Assembly (NCBI GenBank): GCA_050084515.1
Contig: CM114271.1
Location: forward strand, 28,644,001-28,708,000
Length of the DNA: 64,000 bases
Source of the DNA: Blasia pusilla
Taxonomy: Eukaryota > Marchantiophyta > Marchantiopsida > Blasiales
Direction: 5' to 3'
A program made the translations under genes and the position numbers. The first letter of the stretch is position 1, and each line of letters opens with the position of its first letter. The notes beneath the pieces were generated by a model. The model ran no database searches. It was not told the origin of the DNA and saw only the letters and a list, made by a program, of their open reading frames with translations. Positions 23,849 to 34,529 of the stretch are shown here, in pieces.

Positions 23849-23960
23849 GAGTTTATTTTTGTACATGTTTGGATCGACCCGTGTGTGGGGAAGATCGGTG
23901 TTGTGTGGTGTAGATGTGACGAGCAATGTATGTTGTGTAGCGATATGTATGCGCACGACA

Positions 23961-25214
23961 TGATACTGGATGGGTGTCACATTGCGGAGCGTACAAGGTA
24001 TACTGCCGAGGAAGGCGGTGGGACTCGAGACAGGTTACATGGGACCGTTATGGTGTACCTAGTGGGGGCCAAGGCTCTCGAATTCGCCAACATTTTCGAT
24101 CCCCGTCTACAATCGGCCAAAGGAGCCACTTGAATCCCAGGACATTCCTTTGGTACCGTCACCGAGGAGAGTTAGGAGTAAATTTGTAGATGACGAGGCT
24201 GAAGAAATCATAGACTAGGTGAAATGTATATTTCCGAGGTTCCTTCGGAGGTAATAAAGGACGAGATTTTTTCAACCCATAATGGTGTTTGTAAAAGTTT
24301 GCTGGAATATGTTTTTGGACTTGTGGATTGTGTTCTTTTAGCTACTCAAAATTACAATTTCGCAACCCGTATGATTCGACTTTTGCTTTTTGCTTTGCTA
24401 CTTTTAACCATTTCCACGCAACTGCCGGATTCGGCAGGTTGACTCGCTTGAGTGATCGGACTCTATCGGTGAGACCAACTTCTGGCGCATTGTGGCGGGC
24501 TTCTTGACTTTTGGCTCGTTCCCCTTCATTCGTCCAACCAGTTGTAGGCTTCTTTTCTTGTCTAAGATGTGCAGGATTCCTACTACATGTCGGATAGCCA
24601 TTTCGGATTCCCAACCCGTTAGATCGTCGTGGGTGCAGGGTGGAAGAAAATCACTTCTAAAAATCTTTCCTTTCTTATGGTGAGCTTTCTTACGGGTTGG
24701 GAGGGGTGCAGCTTCTCGGTTTCTCAACCTAAGGATCTGATTTGTTCACATTTGAGAAAGTTTGTCTTGAGCAGACACCATTCATAACCGACAGAAAGTA
24801 GGTTATAGGGCAATTTAGGGGAGGCCATGATGCAGGCAACAATCCCTGCAAAAAGAGAGGTACCCATCCAGGTGGTCCTCCAACAAAAATACCAAGGGCA
24901 CTGCTTTTTGTTGACCGAGACAGGGAATGTTAAGAAACTTAGGCTCACATGGAGAGTGATGGAAAAATGTTTAGGGTGGTCTTATGATGTCTCCTTTTTT
25001 CTCGCCCCCAGGAAAGAGGAGGTTTTTTAGGGCCAAATGTGGACCAGTAAATACTCTCTTCTTAAGATTTCCTGAATTTCAAAGCAAACAAAAATTTCAA
25101 ATATGTCAAAAAGTTTTGAAGAGAGGAGGCGGATTTGGCCTTTTTTTTTTTAAGAGAGACTCTCCTCTCTTCCTCTCTTCCTCTCCTCTCTTACTCTCTC
25201 TTGTCAGAATACCA
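23961..25214 (+). pseudogene. Family M copy 3: 3' tail only
   Basis: 23961-24219 matches 47297-47562 and ends RRVRSKFVDDEAEEIID then TAG, probably a last coding exon of the family. 24220-24720 is the palindrome-bearing 3' flank (near-palindrome at 24418-24440, half-site at 24362). 24720-25040 matches 48600-48770 and reads LTWRVMEKCLGWSYDV in one frame. 25040-25214 is a pyrimidine-rich stretch. The 5' part is missing: Ty3 copy 1 ends exactly where this begins. Confidence 0.6.
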
Positions 25215-25567
25215 GCCCCCATCCTCAGCTTGGGAGTGGCTGAGTAGCGTCGTATGAGATCGCGACAGATCACAGCGGTTGCGTTGGTGAGCCCCATGCC
25301 TACCGAGACGGTGGAGGCAGTGGCGGGGGGCGAGACCCGAGGAGATCTACGCACCAGGGGAGATCGGAAGAGACACCCTTGGACTTCTTAGGATGTTTTG
25401 AAGGTACGCAAGGAGATGATAGCCACAGCATCGAGCGTGGTTTTGGGCACTGCACGTGGAGGAGAGTTTGCAGTTGGCTATAGGAGAGCGGCCGAGTGTT
25501 GTTGTTCGAGAGGGTTGCACCATAGCAACCACCGATACCCGCGCCGGAGAGTCCTACCGTAGTCACG

Positions 25568-26434
25568 ATGGAGACTTGGGAGCCAGATATGGGCCCTAAG
25601 TTGACAGGAGGAGAGCGGCGCCGAAAACATCAGTTCCTCAGGAGTTATAGGAGTTGCTTTGCGTTTAGCATGGAGGATTTGGGTACGTTGTAGGGACCGG
25701 GGATCCGCATTGAGTTGTCGAGTGATATGCCGATCTTTGAGCGACCCCTACAGTCTGATGATTTGGAGAGGGCTCTGATTCAGAGTAGGAGCCAGGACTT
25801 GGTCAAAGGAGGACTAGTGGAGATGTCGCATGGGGAGTATGCATCTGCCACTGTCATGCCCGCCAAGAAGGATGTGCATGGCAACTGGATGGATAGGCGG
25901 ATGTGTGGGGATTACCGACCTATCAATCGGCAGACGAAGTCCGATAGGTATGCCATGCCCACCCCTAAGGAGATCTTTGATGCGATTGGTCACGCAAAGG
26001 TCTTCAGTTCATTGGATTTGCGAGCCGAAGACCATCAACTGCCTATCAGATTGGAGGACAGGCAGAAGACGGCATTTTGGGGCATCGATCCTCACGGGAA
26101 GGATTGTTTGTACCAGTGGCGGTTCTTACCATTTGGTTTAAAGAATGCCCCGGCTGAGTTTCAGAGGGTCATGGATAGGATCTTGGCTGGTCTGGATTTT
26201 GCTAGGTGTTATATTGATGACATCGTAGTCTTTAGCGCCACGGTTGAGGAGCATGAGCAACATCTAGAGGAGGTGTTTCGACGATTGCAATTACAAGGGC
26301 TGAAGCTACATCCAGACAAGTGCAAGTTCTTCTACGACCAGATTGAGTACTTGGGTCATACGATATACCCAGGGGGCCTTGGTGTTCAGCAGATGAAGGT
26401 AGAGGCTATCTCACGCATTCCACGCCCTACAGAT
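25568..26434 (+). pseudogene. Ty3 copy 2 reverse transcriptase
   Basis: Reverse transcriptase copies element RNA into DNA. The segment reads METWEPDMGPKLTGGERR-type sequence (first part in another frame) and then an open 25715-26449 frame with DYRPINRQTKSDRYAMP, SLDLRAEDHQLPI, LPFGLKNAPAEFQRVMD and the catalytic CYIDDIVVF (YIDD at 26210-26221). The palm is well preserved, and I infer that this lineage uses YIDD. The frame is cut at PRPTD by the deletion to RNase H. Confidence 0.85.
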
Positions 26435-26730
26435 GGTGGCTTACGCTAGCCGCTCGAACAACGTTGTAGAGGCGAAGTACAGCTCGTATGAGGGTGAGTG
26501 CTTGGCTGCGGTGTGGGCTGTCGCGCATTTCAGGTGTTACTTATTCGGCAACCCCTTTACCATCATCACTGATCATCAACCACTGAAGTGGTTGATGGAG
26601 TCCGACAAGCTTACAGGGAAGCTTGCGAGATGGGCTCTGTTGTTGCAGGAGTATGATTTTTAGGTGGTACATAGACCTGGGATGCTCAACCAGAATGCAG
26701 ATGGGTTGAGTCGTAACCCATGCCCAAGTT
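26433..26730 (+). pseudogene. Ty3 copy 2 RNase H (N-terminal part deleted)
   Basis: RNase H degrades RNA in RNA-DNA hybrids. VAYASRSNNVVEAKYSSYEG, ECLAAVWAVAHF and TDHQPLKWLMESDK are present, but the first catalytic Asp segment (TDWSMLGLGAVL in other copies) lies in the deletion. A TAG at about 26662 interrupts the end. Confidence 0.75.
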
Positions 26731-27004
26731 AGCGAGATGCGGCTGGAGCTCGATGGCATGGAGAGAGTGATGCGGAGTTGGTGCCAGGATGGCACGCGTC
26801 AGCCTATTTAGGCATGTTGGCTATGGAGAGCCAGAGTGTGGAGACTTCGATGGCGAGGTCTAGTGGAGAGTCCTTGGATCCCGAGGCCAGTGAGGACACG
26901 ACAAGTGGCCCAGATATTCATGATGATGGAGTAGTCTTAGAGTACCTTCATCTTGGCGACCTTGCGAGCACCATGGATGCTAGAGAGCGGATCGGATCCT
27001 ACAA

Positions 27005-28351
27005 ATGGGCGAGCGGTTCCGTTGGGAGGGGACACATGTTTTGAGGGTTTGGGAGGATGGCAGAGTACGCGTAGTGCCGTATCCTTCGCAGAGAGCACGA
27101 CTAGTGCAGCATGCCCACGAGGAGTTGGGTCACTTTGGGGTGAAGCGGACGTATAGCTTGCTCCAAATTCAATATTGGTGGCGAGGCATGCAGACTGACG
27201 TTCATCACTTTGTTGCCAGGTGCATGGTGTGTGATCGGGTCCGAGCATCGTTCAATGCTCCGACTCCACAGTTGCATCCATTACCGATCATGGGCTTAGG
27301 GTATAGATGGAGTTTGGATTTTGCACGACCTTTGCCCTTGACAGAGCGTCACAGTCGTTATGTGTTGGTGATGGTCGAGCACTTCTCGAAGTGGATCGAG
27401 TTGGTTGCATTGCCTGACAAAGCGAGTGAGGGAGTAGCTGATGCCTTCCTTGACAGAGTGTTGAGTCATTATGGCGCACCGGATGAGGTGTTGACAGACC
27501 AGGGTACCGAGTTTTGCGGTGAGTTCCACGCCTTGTGTGATTAGGCATTGATCAACCACCGCACGACTTCGCGAGATCATCCTAAGGCGGATGGATTAGG
27601 GGAGAGAGTTGTGCAGAAGGTGAAGAGGGGTTTACGCAAGTATGGCTTGCAGAGAGGTCACCTAGGAGATTGGGACCTCCAGTTGCCATGGTTGGCGATG
27701 GGATATAGATTCAGCAGGCAGGCATCCTTAGCGTCTTGTTCACCGTACTTGCTACTTTATGGCGAGAGCCGATTTACCTGCGGCCATTCGTCGAGATCTT
27801 TGGTGAGGTGTCTTTGAACCTTGATGACCGGATGTATGGGTGCGAGCATGTTCTCAGTGAGTTATTTCGAGAGTGATGCCCATGGCGTTCGAGAACTTGG
27901 CGATTGCACAACATCGGGATACGTTGAGGTATCGACTATTCGAGGTGGTGGTTATCGACCAACTATCCGGAGGTTTCATCAGGAGATTATGTCTACTTGC
28001 GTGACGGCAACGGCGGCGTTGGATGTGCTGCAGGCGCACTATCCACGAGTGCGTGACATTTTGCCAACGGGTGTTCTCTTCTTTGGAGGGACGCGCGATG
28101 GTATGGTATGGAAGGACCATGTGCGTAATTGTGCGCCATATCACCTTCCTAACATTGATGGTACGGTAGATCCGAGTTTAGCGATAGTTCAAAGGCTTGC
28201 GTTGTATGTTGTGTGGTTCGCCCGTAGTGCGCCACGATGCTAGTCTGTGATGGGTGTTCGAGAGGATGGCATATGGCATGTTTGGCGCCACCTCTCACTA
28301 GGGTTCCTCAGGGGCGATGGATGTGTCCCAGATGTACATAGAGAAGGTAGT
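27005..28351 (+). pseudogene. Ty3 copy 2 integrase with C-terminal PHD finger
   Basis: The open stretch 27005-27544 has HAHEELGHFGVKRTY, CMVCDRVRA (complete H2C2), WSLDFARPLPL and LTDQGTEFCGE. After a TAG (27542) the catalytic Glu region follows (HPKADGLGERVVQ), then frameshifts near 27770-27960. In the last frame, about 28236-28341 encodes [16 protein letters not shown], then GRWMCPRCT and a stop, the second half of a C4HC3 PHD finger. The PHD normally reads histone H3 tails; a chromodomain is the more usual addition here in plant Ty3 elements. Confidence 0.8.
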
Positions 28352-28523
28352 TCTACATTCTGACTTGTGTCTGTGACATGGATGACAAGGAGGCGACTAA
28401 CGATGGGGCCACATGAGCACCCGGCCTTCTTGCTCTTAGCGTCCGAGAGATGTATGTCATGGTAGGTAGGGATAGATGGCTATCTGGAGTTAGAGGGACC
28501 TAACCACCAACTAGGGGGGCGAT

Positions 28524-29292
28524 TGGAGATATTTTGGTACTTCTTGTCTCGTTGTTTGGATGCCATGAGTTAGCATGGGATCATGCGTGTTTGTGTGTGT
28601 GTGTTCGGTGACAGCGATGTATGTTGTGTAGCGATGTGTATGCGCACGACAACTGTCACGTCTTTTAGGATAGATCGGTGAGATCTAATAGAGCGCCTTC
28701 ATAAGTATTGGAGGACATGCCCAGTAGGTCGAGGGTGACCTGTTGAGGCCCTTGGAAACCTGAGATAGCAGGTTTCCCCTTCGCTTCGGCTCATTTGGAG
28801 CCATATTGAGGAACTTACTATTTTAGGTAAGTACCATTTTGAGTATATGGTCGACTTACTATTTTTGGTAAGTGGCCCTTGACCTCCTACATCAGGTCAA
28901 GAGCCAAGGAGGTGACTTGGGAGAATGGGTTACCATGGAGAGAGCTTGGGAGAGGGGAGGGGTATACCTCAAGGAGAGAGAGCTTGAGAGCTCATTCTCT
29001 CTTTGTTGAACCTCTTGGCATGAGGCGGCAGAGCTATGGTACCTTGCCTTATGAGTGTAACCCAAGCCTCTCATTAGGAGAGTGGGTTTGGTTTGACATG
29101 AGAGAGAGTGCACACCTTTTAGAACTATGGTGTGAGATGGTGGAGAGAGAGATTGGATCTTACTTTATTGGAGATATTTTGGTACTTCTTGTCTCGTTGT
29201 TTGGATGCCATGAGTTAGCATGGGATCATGCATGTTTGTGTGTGTCCGGTGACAATGATGTATGTTGTGTAGGGATGTGTATGCGCACGACA
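28524..29292 (+). repeat. 3' LTR of Ty3 copy 2
   Basis: It begins TGGAGATATT directly after the polypurine tract and ends GCGCACGACA, 769 bases. A similar unit of 770 bases lies at 30802-31571. About 125 bases at the start (28524-28651) recur at the end (29169-29292). An alternative left border is TGTCACGTC at 28654, which resembles the start at 16075. From 28351 to 28523 there is only untranslated sequence. Confidence 0.7.
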
Positions 29293-29316
29293 GTGGAGTT
29301 CACTCCCATTGGGTCA

Positions 29317-29346
29317 CTTTTTTAAGTAATGCATTACTTAAAAAAG
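29317..29346. repeat. 30-bp perfect palindrome
   Basis: The sequence CTTTTTTAAGTAATG and its exact complement abut at a joint between Ty3 copy 2's LTR and a piece of another retrotransposon. It would form a 15-bp stem with no loop. Confidence 0.9.
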
Positions 29347-29775
29347 AGCTTGTGCTTTTACCGCATAATCTTTAATAAATCGTCGATAGTATCTGACGTG
29401 TCCCAAGAATCCTCTCAATTCTCGGAGATTGGTGGGTGGTTCCAATGCGACGATAATATCCACCTTAGCCTTGTTGACTTCAATTCCTTGAGCCGACACT
29501 CTGTGTCCCAACAAAATCCCATAGCAATATACGATTTTTCCGGATGGAAGGACAAGTGCACTTCGCGACAACGAGCGAGGGTTAATTCTAATTTCGCCAA
29601 GTGTTCGGCCTCTGTACTGAAGATACAAAAATCGTCCAAGAAAATTTCAACAAACTTCCGCAGATACTCTTGGAAGATGGAGATCATCATTCGTTGGAAG
29701 ATAGCTGGGGCATTGCATAACCCAAAGAGCATCACCCGATACGTGAAAGTTCCCCATTCCGTGGTGAAAGTGGTG
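29338..29775 (-). pseudogene. Ty3/gypsy RT fragment of a second lineage (Tat/Athila-like)
   Basis: The minus strand encodes MLFGLCNAPAIFQRMMISIF, a catalytic-type FLDDFCIFST and, in a second frame, SAQGIEVNKAKVDII and LRGFLGHVRYYRRFI. This is RT palm to connection of another Ty3 lineage, unlike the YIDD-type copies around it; the assignment to Tat/Athila is from motif style only. It is inserted between the LTR of copy 2 and the integrase of copy 3, in opposite orientation, with at least one frameshift. Confidence 0.7.
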
Positions 29776-29789
29776 AGGGGGCGTGTTCC

Positions 29790-30624
29790 AGGCCTTGTGT
29801 GATCAAGCGCTGATGGACCACCGCACGACTTTGCGAGATGATCCCCAGGCGGATGGATTAGCGGAGAGAGTTGTGCACACTGTGAAGAGGGGTTTACAAA
29901 AGTATGGCTAGAGAGGCCTCCTAGGAGATAGGGACCTCCAATTGCCGTGGTTGGAAATGGGATATATATTCATCAAGAAAGCATCCTTAGCGTCTTTTTC
30001 ACCGTACTTGCTACTTTATGGCCGAGAGCCAGATTTACCTACGGCCATTCGTCGAGATGCTGGTGAGGTGCTGGACTTTGATGACCTAGATGTATGGATG
30101 CGAGCATGTTCTCAGAGGCTGAGTTGTTTCAGAGAGTGATGCCCATGACGTTCTAGAACTTGGCGATTGCGCAGCATCGCGATACGTTGAGGTATGCAAC
30201 TATTCGGGGTGGTGGTTATCGACCAACTATCCAGAGGTTTTATCAGAGAGATTATGTCTACTTGCTACAGACGACACGGACAACGTTGGATGTGACTGCA
30301 AGGCGCACTATCCTGAGAGTGCGTGATATTTTGCCATCCAATGTTCTCTTGCTAGAGGGACGCAATGGTATGGTATGGAAGGACCATGTGCGTAATTGTG
30401 CACCATATCACCTTCCTAACATTGATGGTATAGTAGATCCGAGCTCAATAGTAGTTCATGTAGGCTTGTATTGTATGTTGTGTGGTTTTGCTCGTGGTAC
30501 GGCCATGATGCTAGTCTGTGATGGATGTTCGAGAGGTTGGCATATGGCATGTCTGAGGCCACCTCTCACTAGGGTTCCTCGGGGAAGATGGATGTGTCCC
30601 AGATGTACATTAAGGAGATACTAG
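29790..30624 (+). pseudogene. Ty3 copy 3 integrase C-terminus with complete PHD finger
   Basis: The integrase segment has stops (for example at 29909) and a frame change near 30140. The open part 30160-30624 (154 codons) ends in a textbook PHD finger: C105-x2-C108-x11-C120-x2-C123-x4-H128-x2-C131-x14-C146-x2-C149 (residues counted from 30160; 30472-30606). It includes [14 protein letters not shown] and GRWMCPRC. The stop follows five codons after the last Cys, so the PHD is the true C-terminus of Pol. Confidence 0.85.
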
Positions 30625-30801
30625 GTAGGTTTCGATTCCGACTTGTGTCTGTGACATGGATGATAGGAAGGCGACTAACGATGGGGCCACATGAGCACCC
30701 GACCTTTCTGCTCTTAGTGTCCCAGAGATGTATGTCTTGGTAGGTAGGGATAGATGGCTATCTGGAGTTAAAGGGACCTAATCACCTGCTAGGGGGGCGA
30801 T

Positions 30802-31571
30802 TGGAGATATTTTGGTACTTCTCGCCTCTATGTATGGATGTCATGAGTTAACATAGGATCGTGTGTGTTTGTGTGTGTGTTCGATGACAGCGATGTATGT
30901 TGTATAGCGATGTGTATGCGCACGACAGATGTCACGACTGTTAGGATAGATTGGTGGGATCTAATAGAGTCTCTGCACGAGTAGTGGAAGACAGGCCCAG
31001 GAGGTCGAGGATGACCTGTTGAGGCCCCGGGAAACCTGAGAGCACAGGTTTCCCTTTGTTTTGGCTCATTTGGAGCCATGTAAAGAAACTTACTATTTCG
31101 GGAAAGTTTCCATATTGGGGTAGTTGACTTTCCACTTTGGGAAGTGGCCCTTGACCCGCAACAGCACGTCAAGAGCCAAGGAGGTGACCTACGAGCATAG
31201 GTTAATGTTGAGAGGGCTTGGGAGAGGGAAGGGGCTATACCTCCAAGAGAGAGAACTTTAGAGCTCATTCTCTCTTTGTTGAACCTCTTGGCATAAGGCG
31301 GCGAAGCTATGGTCCCTTGCCTTGTGAGTGTAACCCAAGCCTCTCATTAGGAGAGTGGGTTTGGTTTGATATGAGAGAGAGAGTGCACACCTTTGAGAGC
31401 TATGGTGTGAGATGGTGTAGAGAGAGATTGGATCTTACTTTACATTTGAGATATTTTGGTACTTCTCGCCTTTGTGTATGGATGCCATGAGTTAGCATGG
31501 GATCGTGTGTGTTTGTGTGTGTGTTCGATGATAGCGATATATGTTGTGGAGCGATGTGTATGCACACGACA
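30802..31571 (+). repeat. 3' LTR of Ty3 copy 3
   Basis: 770 bases, TGGAGATATT to CACACGACA, with the same internal layout as the LTR at 28524-29292 including the duplicated 125-base end segments. It contains paired segments such as TTTCCCTTTG and CTTACTATTTCGGG but no clear TATA box. Confidence 0.7.
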
Positions 31572-31699
31572 TGGGCGACAAAAGAAGATAGTCGATAGTG
31601 CTAGCACCAATAGGGGAGAGACATTTATTGGAATGAGAGTTGGGAAAACCAGAAGTTCCATTGAGAAAATTCAAATTACAAGTGGTTCCAAATTTTAAA

Positions 31700-32280
31700 A
31701 TTTTTCTTTCATAGGATCAGTGGAAGGATTTGAAGAGACTCTAGACCATAAACAATCCTTTAGTTCTTCGAGAAGAGGAGAGGTTAAGGAGTCATTTAAT
31801 TGAGCAATATGCATGTGAGCATTGAAATCCCCAACTAGAAAGATTTTGCATTTGCTTTGATATTAGAGAATATGTATAATAAAATGATGAAATGGTCAAC
31901 TCCTACTACAAGTGCACATTGAGTAGATAGGCATGGGAAGTAGTGCAAAATAACGTATTGCTAGATAACAAGAAGATTCCCCAACCAAACCAAAACGTAG
32001 CCAATGATATTGGCCCCCGTATCTTGATCTTACATTTATGTGAGATGTGCAAATCGTGACCTAATGTAAAATTACGATACCGCCATAACCCTTTTTCACC
32101 CATTGCCTTCTTTTATTCCATGTTGATCCCACCAAAATAAAGCCTTACAACTCTTTAATGATATTGTTATCATGTTCTCACGTCTCCACAACGTTGATGA
32201 TGTCCGCCTTCTTCCAAACACGTTGAACACTCATATATTTTGTTACTAAAAGATTTTGTATATTTCACATTAAGAAGAAA
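31700..32280 (-). pseudogene. LINE endonuclease fragment
   Basis: The minus strand encodes an apurinic-type endonuclease remnant. ADIINVVETWE-like text lies near 32200, then KGLWRYRNFTLGHDLHIS, a GPISLATFWFGWGI deletion-type join also seen at 55.6 kb, and near 31830 FLVGDFNAHMHIAQL. It is the same family as the LINE at 55.1-56.9 kb. Many stops. Confidence 0.65.
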
Positions 32281-32284
32281 AAAA

Positions 32285-32485
32285 TTCTATTAATAAAAAC
32301 AAAGAAAAATAGGTAAAAACCCTAGTTTTCCCGAGTAATCAAATAGTCGGGAGCCGCAGCCGTAGCGCATTCTCGTATGTCGAGTTATCTCCATGTTCAG
32401 GTTCCATCGAAGCTGTTATGTGAGTGCACGGACGGACTAGGCCACTTTGTATCTCTAAGTTTTGTAAAGATTTCAGTGATTTAGT
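32285..32485 (-). repeat. 200-bp repeat, inverted relative to 54415-54600
   Basis: The reverse complement matches 54415-54600 closely, sharing CTCGACATACGAGAATGCGC, CGGCTCCCGACTATTTGA and AACTAGGGTTTTTACC. Both copies lie beside LINE fragments, so this may be LINE 5' sequence or a separate small element. Confidence 0.8.
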
Positions 32486-33169
32486 CACTTTCTGTTTTCT
32501 CACATTAGTTTCCTATTCAATTGAAGTGGGTCCTGCCAAAGTATCTATTTCCATTCGTACAAGAGTATTGTCACATCTCCTTATCGTAGTAATCAAATGA
32601 CCCGTCAATCTATTTGATAGTAAAAAGGCATGCACTAATACCCGAAATAAGTCCCAAACTATAAATAGTCATTGAAGAGAAGGCTTTCCTAACATCGGAG
32701 GTCAGATGGAGTTGCCATCATATGATTAGCACCCACTTCTTAACTTAAAGTCCATATAGAGTTGAGCATCGTAGGTAGGCTATCCAATTGACAATCTCAT
32801 GTTACATAGTAGAGAGTTACAATATCAATCCCACAAAATATGACACGTATTACATCCGACCTTGGAAGTGAAGAACTTGGAACCTCAAAGCTTAGGGAAG
32901 CAAAAGAATGGGGTACAAGGCAAGATATAGAGAGCTAATCGCGCTCAATCAGCCTCAATGGTGTGGAGCAATTGGGTTCAAGTTAATTATAACCAGGGAG
33001 AATCCCTACCATATAAGATAGACATTAAAATTTCATATGTATATCTAGTACTTCATCGAAGATAAAACTAAATCTAAAAAATTAGAAAGAATTTAAAAAG
33101 ATTTAGTACCTTATAATCCATATTGACGAGTTCTTGAAATTCATTCAACTTTTCCTCAATCTATACTTT

Positions 33170-33350
33170 TACTGAGACATGGGGGATTACTACATGTGGT
33201 AAGAAAAAATGGGAATAATTGGCTCGCTGGCTATAAGAAGTGAAGCCCCCATTTAAAATAGTGCCTATATTTTGGCTTAAGAGACCATGAAAAGATTACA
33301 TAGCTTACCTATCACGGGTGAATAGTCAAGAAGGGACGCTTGTTATTTCT
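33170..33350 (+). repeat. Dispersed direct repeat, partner at 37130-37335
   Basis: It shares TATAAGAAGTGAAGCCCC, GAAAAGATTACATAGCTTA and GGTGAATAGTCAA with 37130-37335 in the same orientation, 4 kb apart. It may be subterminal sequence of one transposon family. Confidence 0.8.
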
Positions 33351-34265
33351 TGGCTCGTGCCCTGGTGTGATTGGTAGATCTTATCTGATTTGATTCCTAA
33401 TGTTAATTTTGGGTGGGGGAGGGGTAATCTTCGTCGGCGTCCCTACCTGGATCTAAAAAATGATGTCGTGTTAGAGGGAGCCACTTGGTAACTTTCGAAC
33501 CTAATTCACAACAGATAAATGTAGTGGTAACTCTCGAGGAGGCCGTGGAGGTGGGAGAACTTGAAACTAACTGTGGAGCACTTGCAATTGGAGCTGCTTT
33601 TACAATTAGCAGAGGAGGGCGTGGCTAGAAGGGGACAACGAGGGCGTGGCTAGAACGGAATGACCCAAGAGGACAGGAAGAGAACTATCGAAGGAAATGG
33701 CATTTCTGTTGTTTTTTAATTGATACTGAGCTCCCGAATTTGATTATCATGCTTGTGAGTGTTGGAGATGAATTGCCGTATGGGTCTGGATTCATCCGGC
33801 AATGTCTATTTCTCACTGTTGCTGGGTTCACATAAGCACCAATTCGACAAAGCTAAAATTCAGTGTAGATTTTGAGGGTCCTCAAGATTATAACTGTCCG
33901 GCCTGACTCCACCGACACGGAAGGAAGAAGGAGAAGGAGTTGAAGACGATGAACACTGTGCATGATTTTGAATCAGTAACACCTCTTGGAGGTTGAGGGA
34001 AACTTGCAACCTCTAGGATGGCCTAGGGAATATCACTAGCTCAAAAGTCGACGGTCGTGTTTGTCCAACTTAAGAATAGTTTCAATGCCATCAGCGAATT
34101 TTTTTTTGCATTTAGTTGAACTTAGGCAAGGAAGGGGTTAATTCTGATTTTGGTAGTTAATTTAAGTAAGGTAGGGTCAAATATACAAAAAAAAGTAGAA
34201 CTTGTTGTTGAAAGTCGAAAGGGTAGGGTTAAATCCCCTTTGCCTTGTGTCACTCTCCTCTTGGT

Positions 34266-34293
34266 GTATGTATGTATGTATGTATGTATGTAT
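34266..34293. repeat. (GTAT)n microsatellite
   Basis: About seven uninterrupted GTAT units. Confidence 0.95.
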
Positions 34294-34529
34294 AATTTTC
34301 CTAGTGAATATAATATCAATAGAATTATTTTTTCTAACATTATAAATATTCAAAAGTAGACAAGCACCCAACTCTTGGAAGATCTTCCCACCAACATAAG
34401 GCTATTAATCTACTAATCTTAAAACATATGCTCTAAAACTAAGACTAAAGTAAGAAAACAAGATTAATTCCTAGCTTCATCTTCAACTACAAATTTGTTT
34501 AGGGTTGGGATAGAGCTAAAAATTAAGTG

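Larger units (their letters stand above)
16075..23960 (+). mobile_element. Ty3/gypsy retrotransposon copy 1 (gag-PR-DNMT-[RT deleted]-RH-INT)
   Basis: An LTR-like start, TGTCAGGACC, lies at 16075. TATATAA is at 16226. The element then runs gag, protease, DNMT, RNase H and integrase, and ends in LTR-type terminal sequence (GTATGCGCACGACA) at 23960, the same ending as the LTRs at 29292 and 31571. The reverse-transcriptase palm is deleted near 21690. The 5' LTR right border, primer-binding site and polypurine tract could not be placed. The sequence after 23960 matches 47297 onward, so the element sits in, or truncates, a family M 3' tail. No target-site duplication was found. Confidence 0.75.
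25215..29292 (+). mobile_element. Ty3/gypsy copy 2 (5'-truncated, DNMT end to 3' LTR)
   Basis: It starts abruptly inside the DNMT C-terminal region (LSLGVAE, as at 59420) right after the pyrimidine-rich tract. It then has RT, RNase H, integrase, PHD finger, a polypurine tract (AGGGGGGCGA, 28513-28522) and a 3' LTR. An internal deletion of about 400 bases joins RT to RNase H near 26434. No gag, protease or 5' LTR is present. Confidence 0.8.
29790..31571 (+). mobile_element. Ty3/gypsy copy 3 (integrase end, PHD finger, 3' LTR)
   Basis: It starts inside the integrase core (DQALMDHRTTLRDDP) right after the foreign RT fragment. It keeps the integrase C-terminus, a full PHD finger, the polypurine tract AGGGGGGCGA (30791-30800) and a 770-base LTR. 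It is a close relative of copy 2 over its whole length. Confidence 0.8.
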
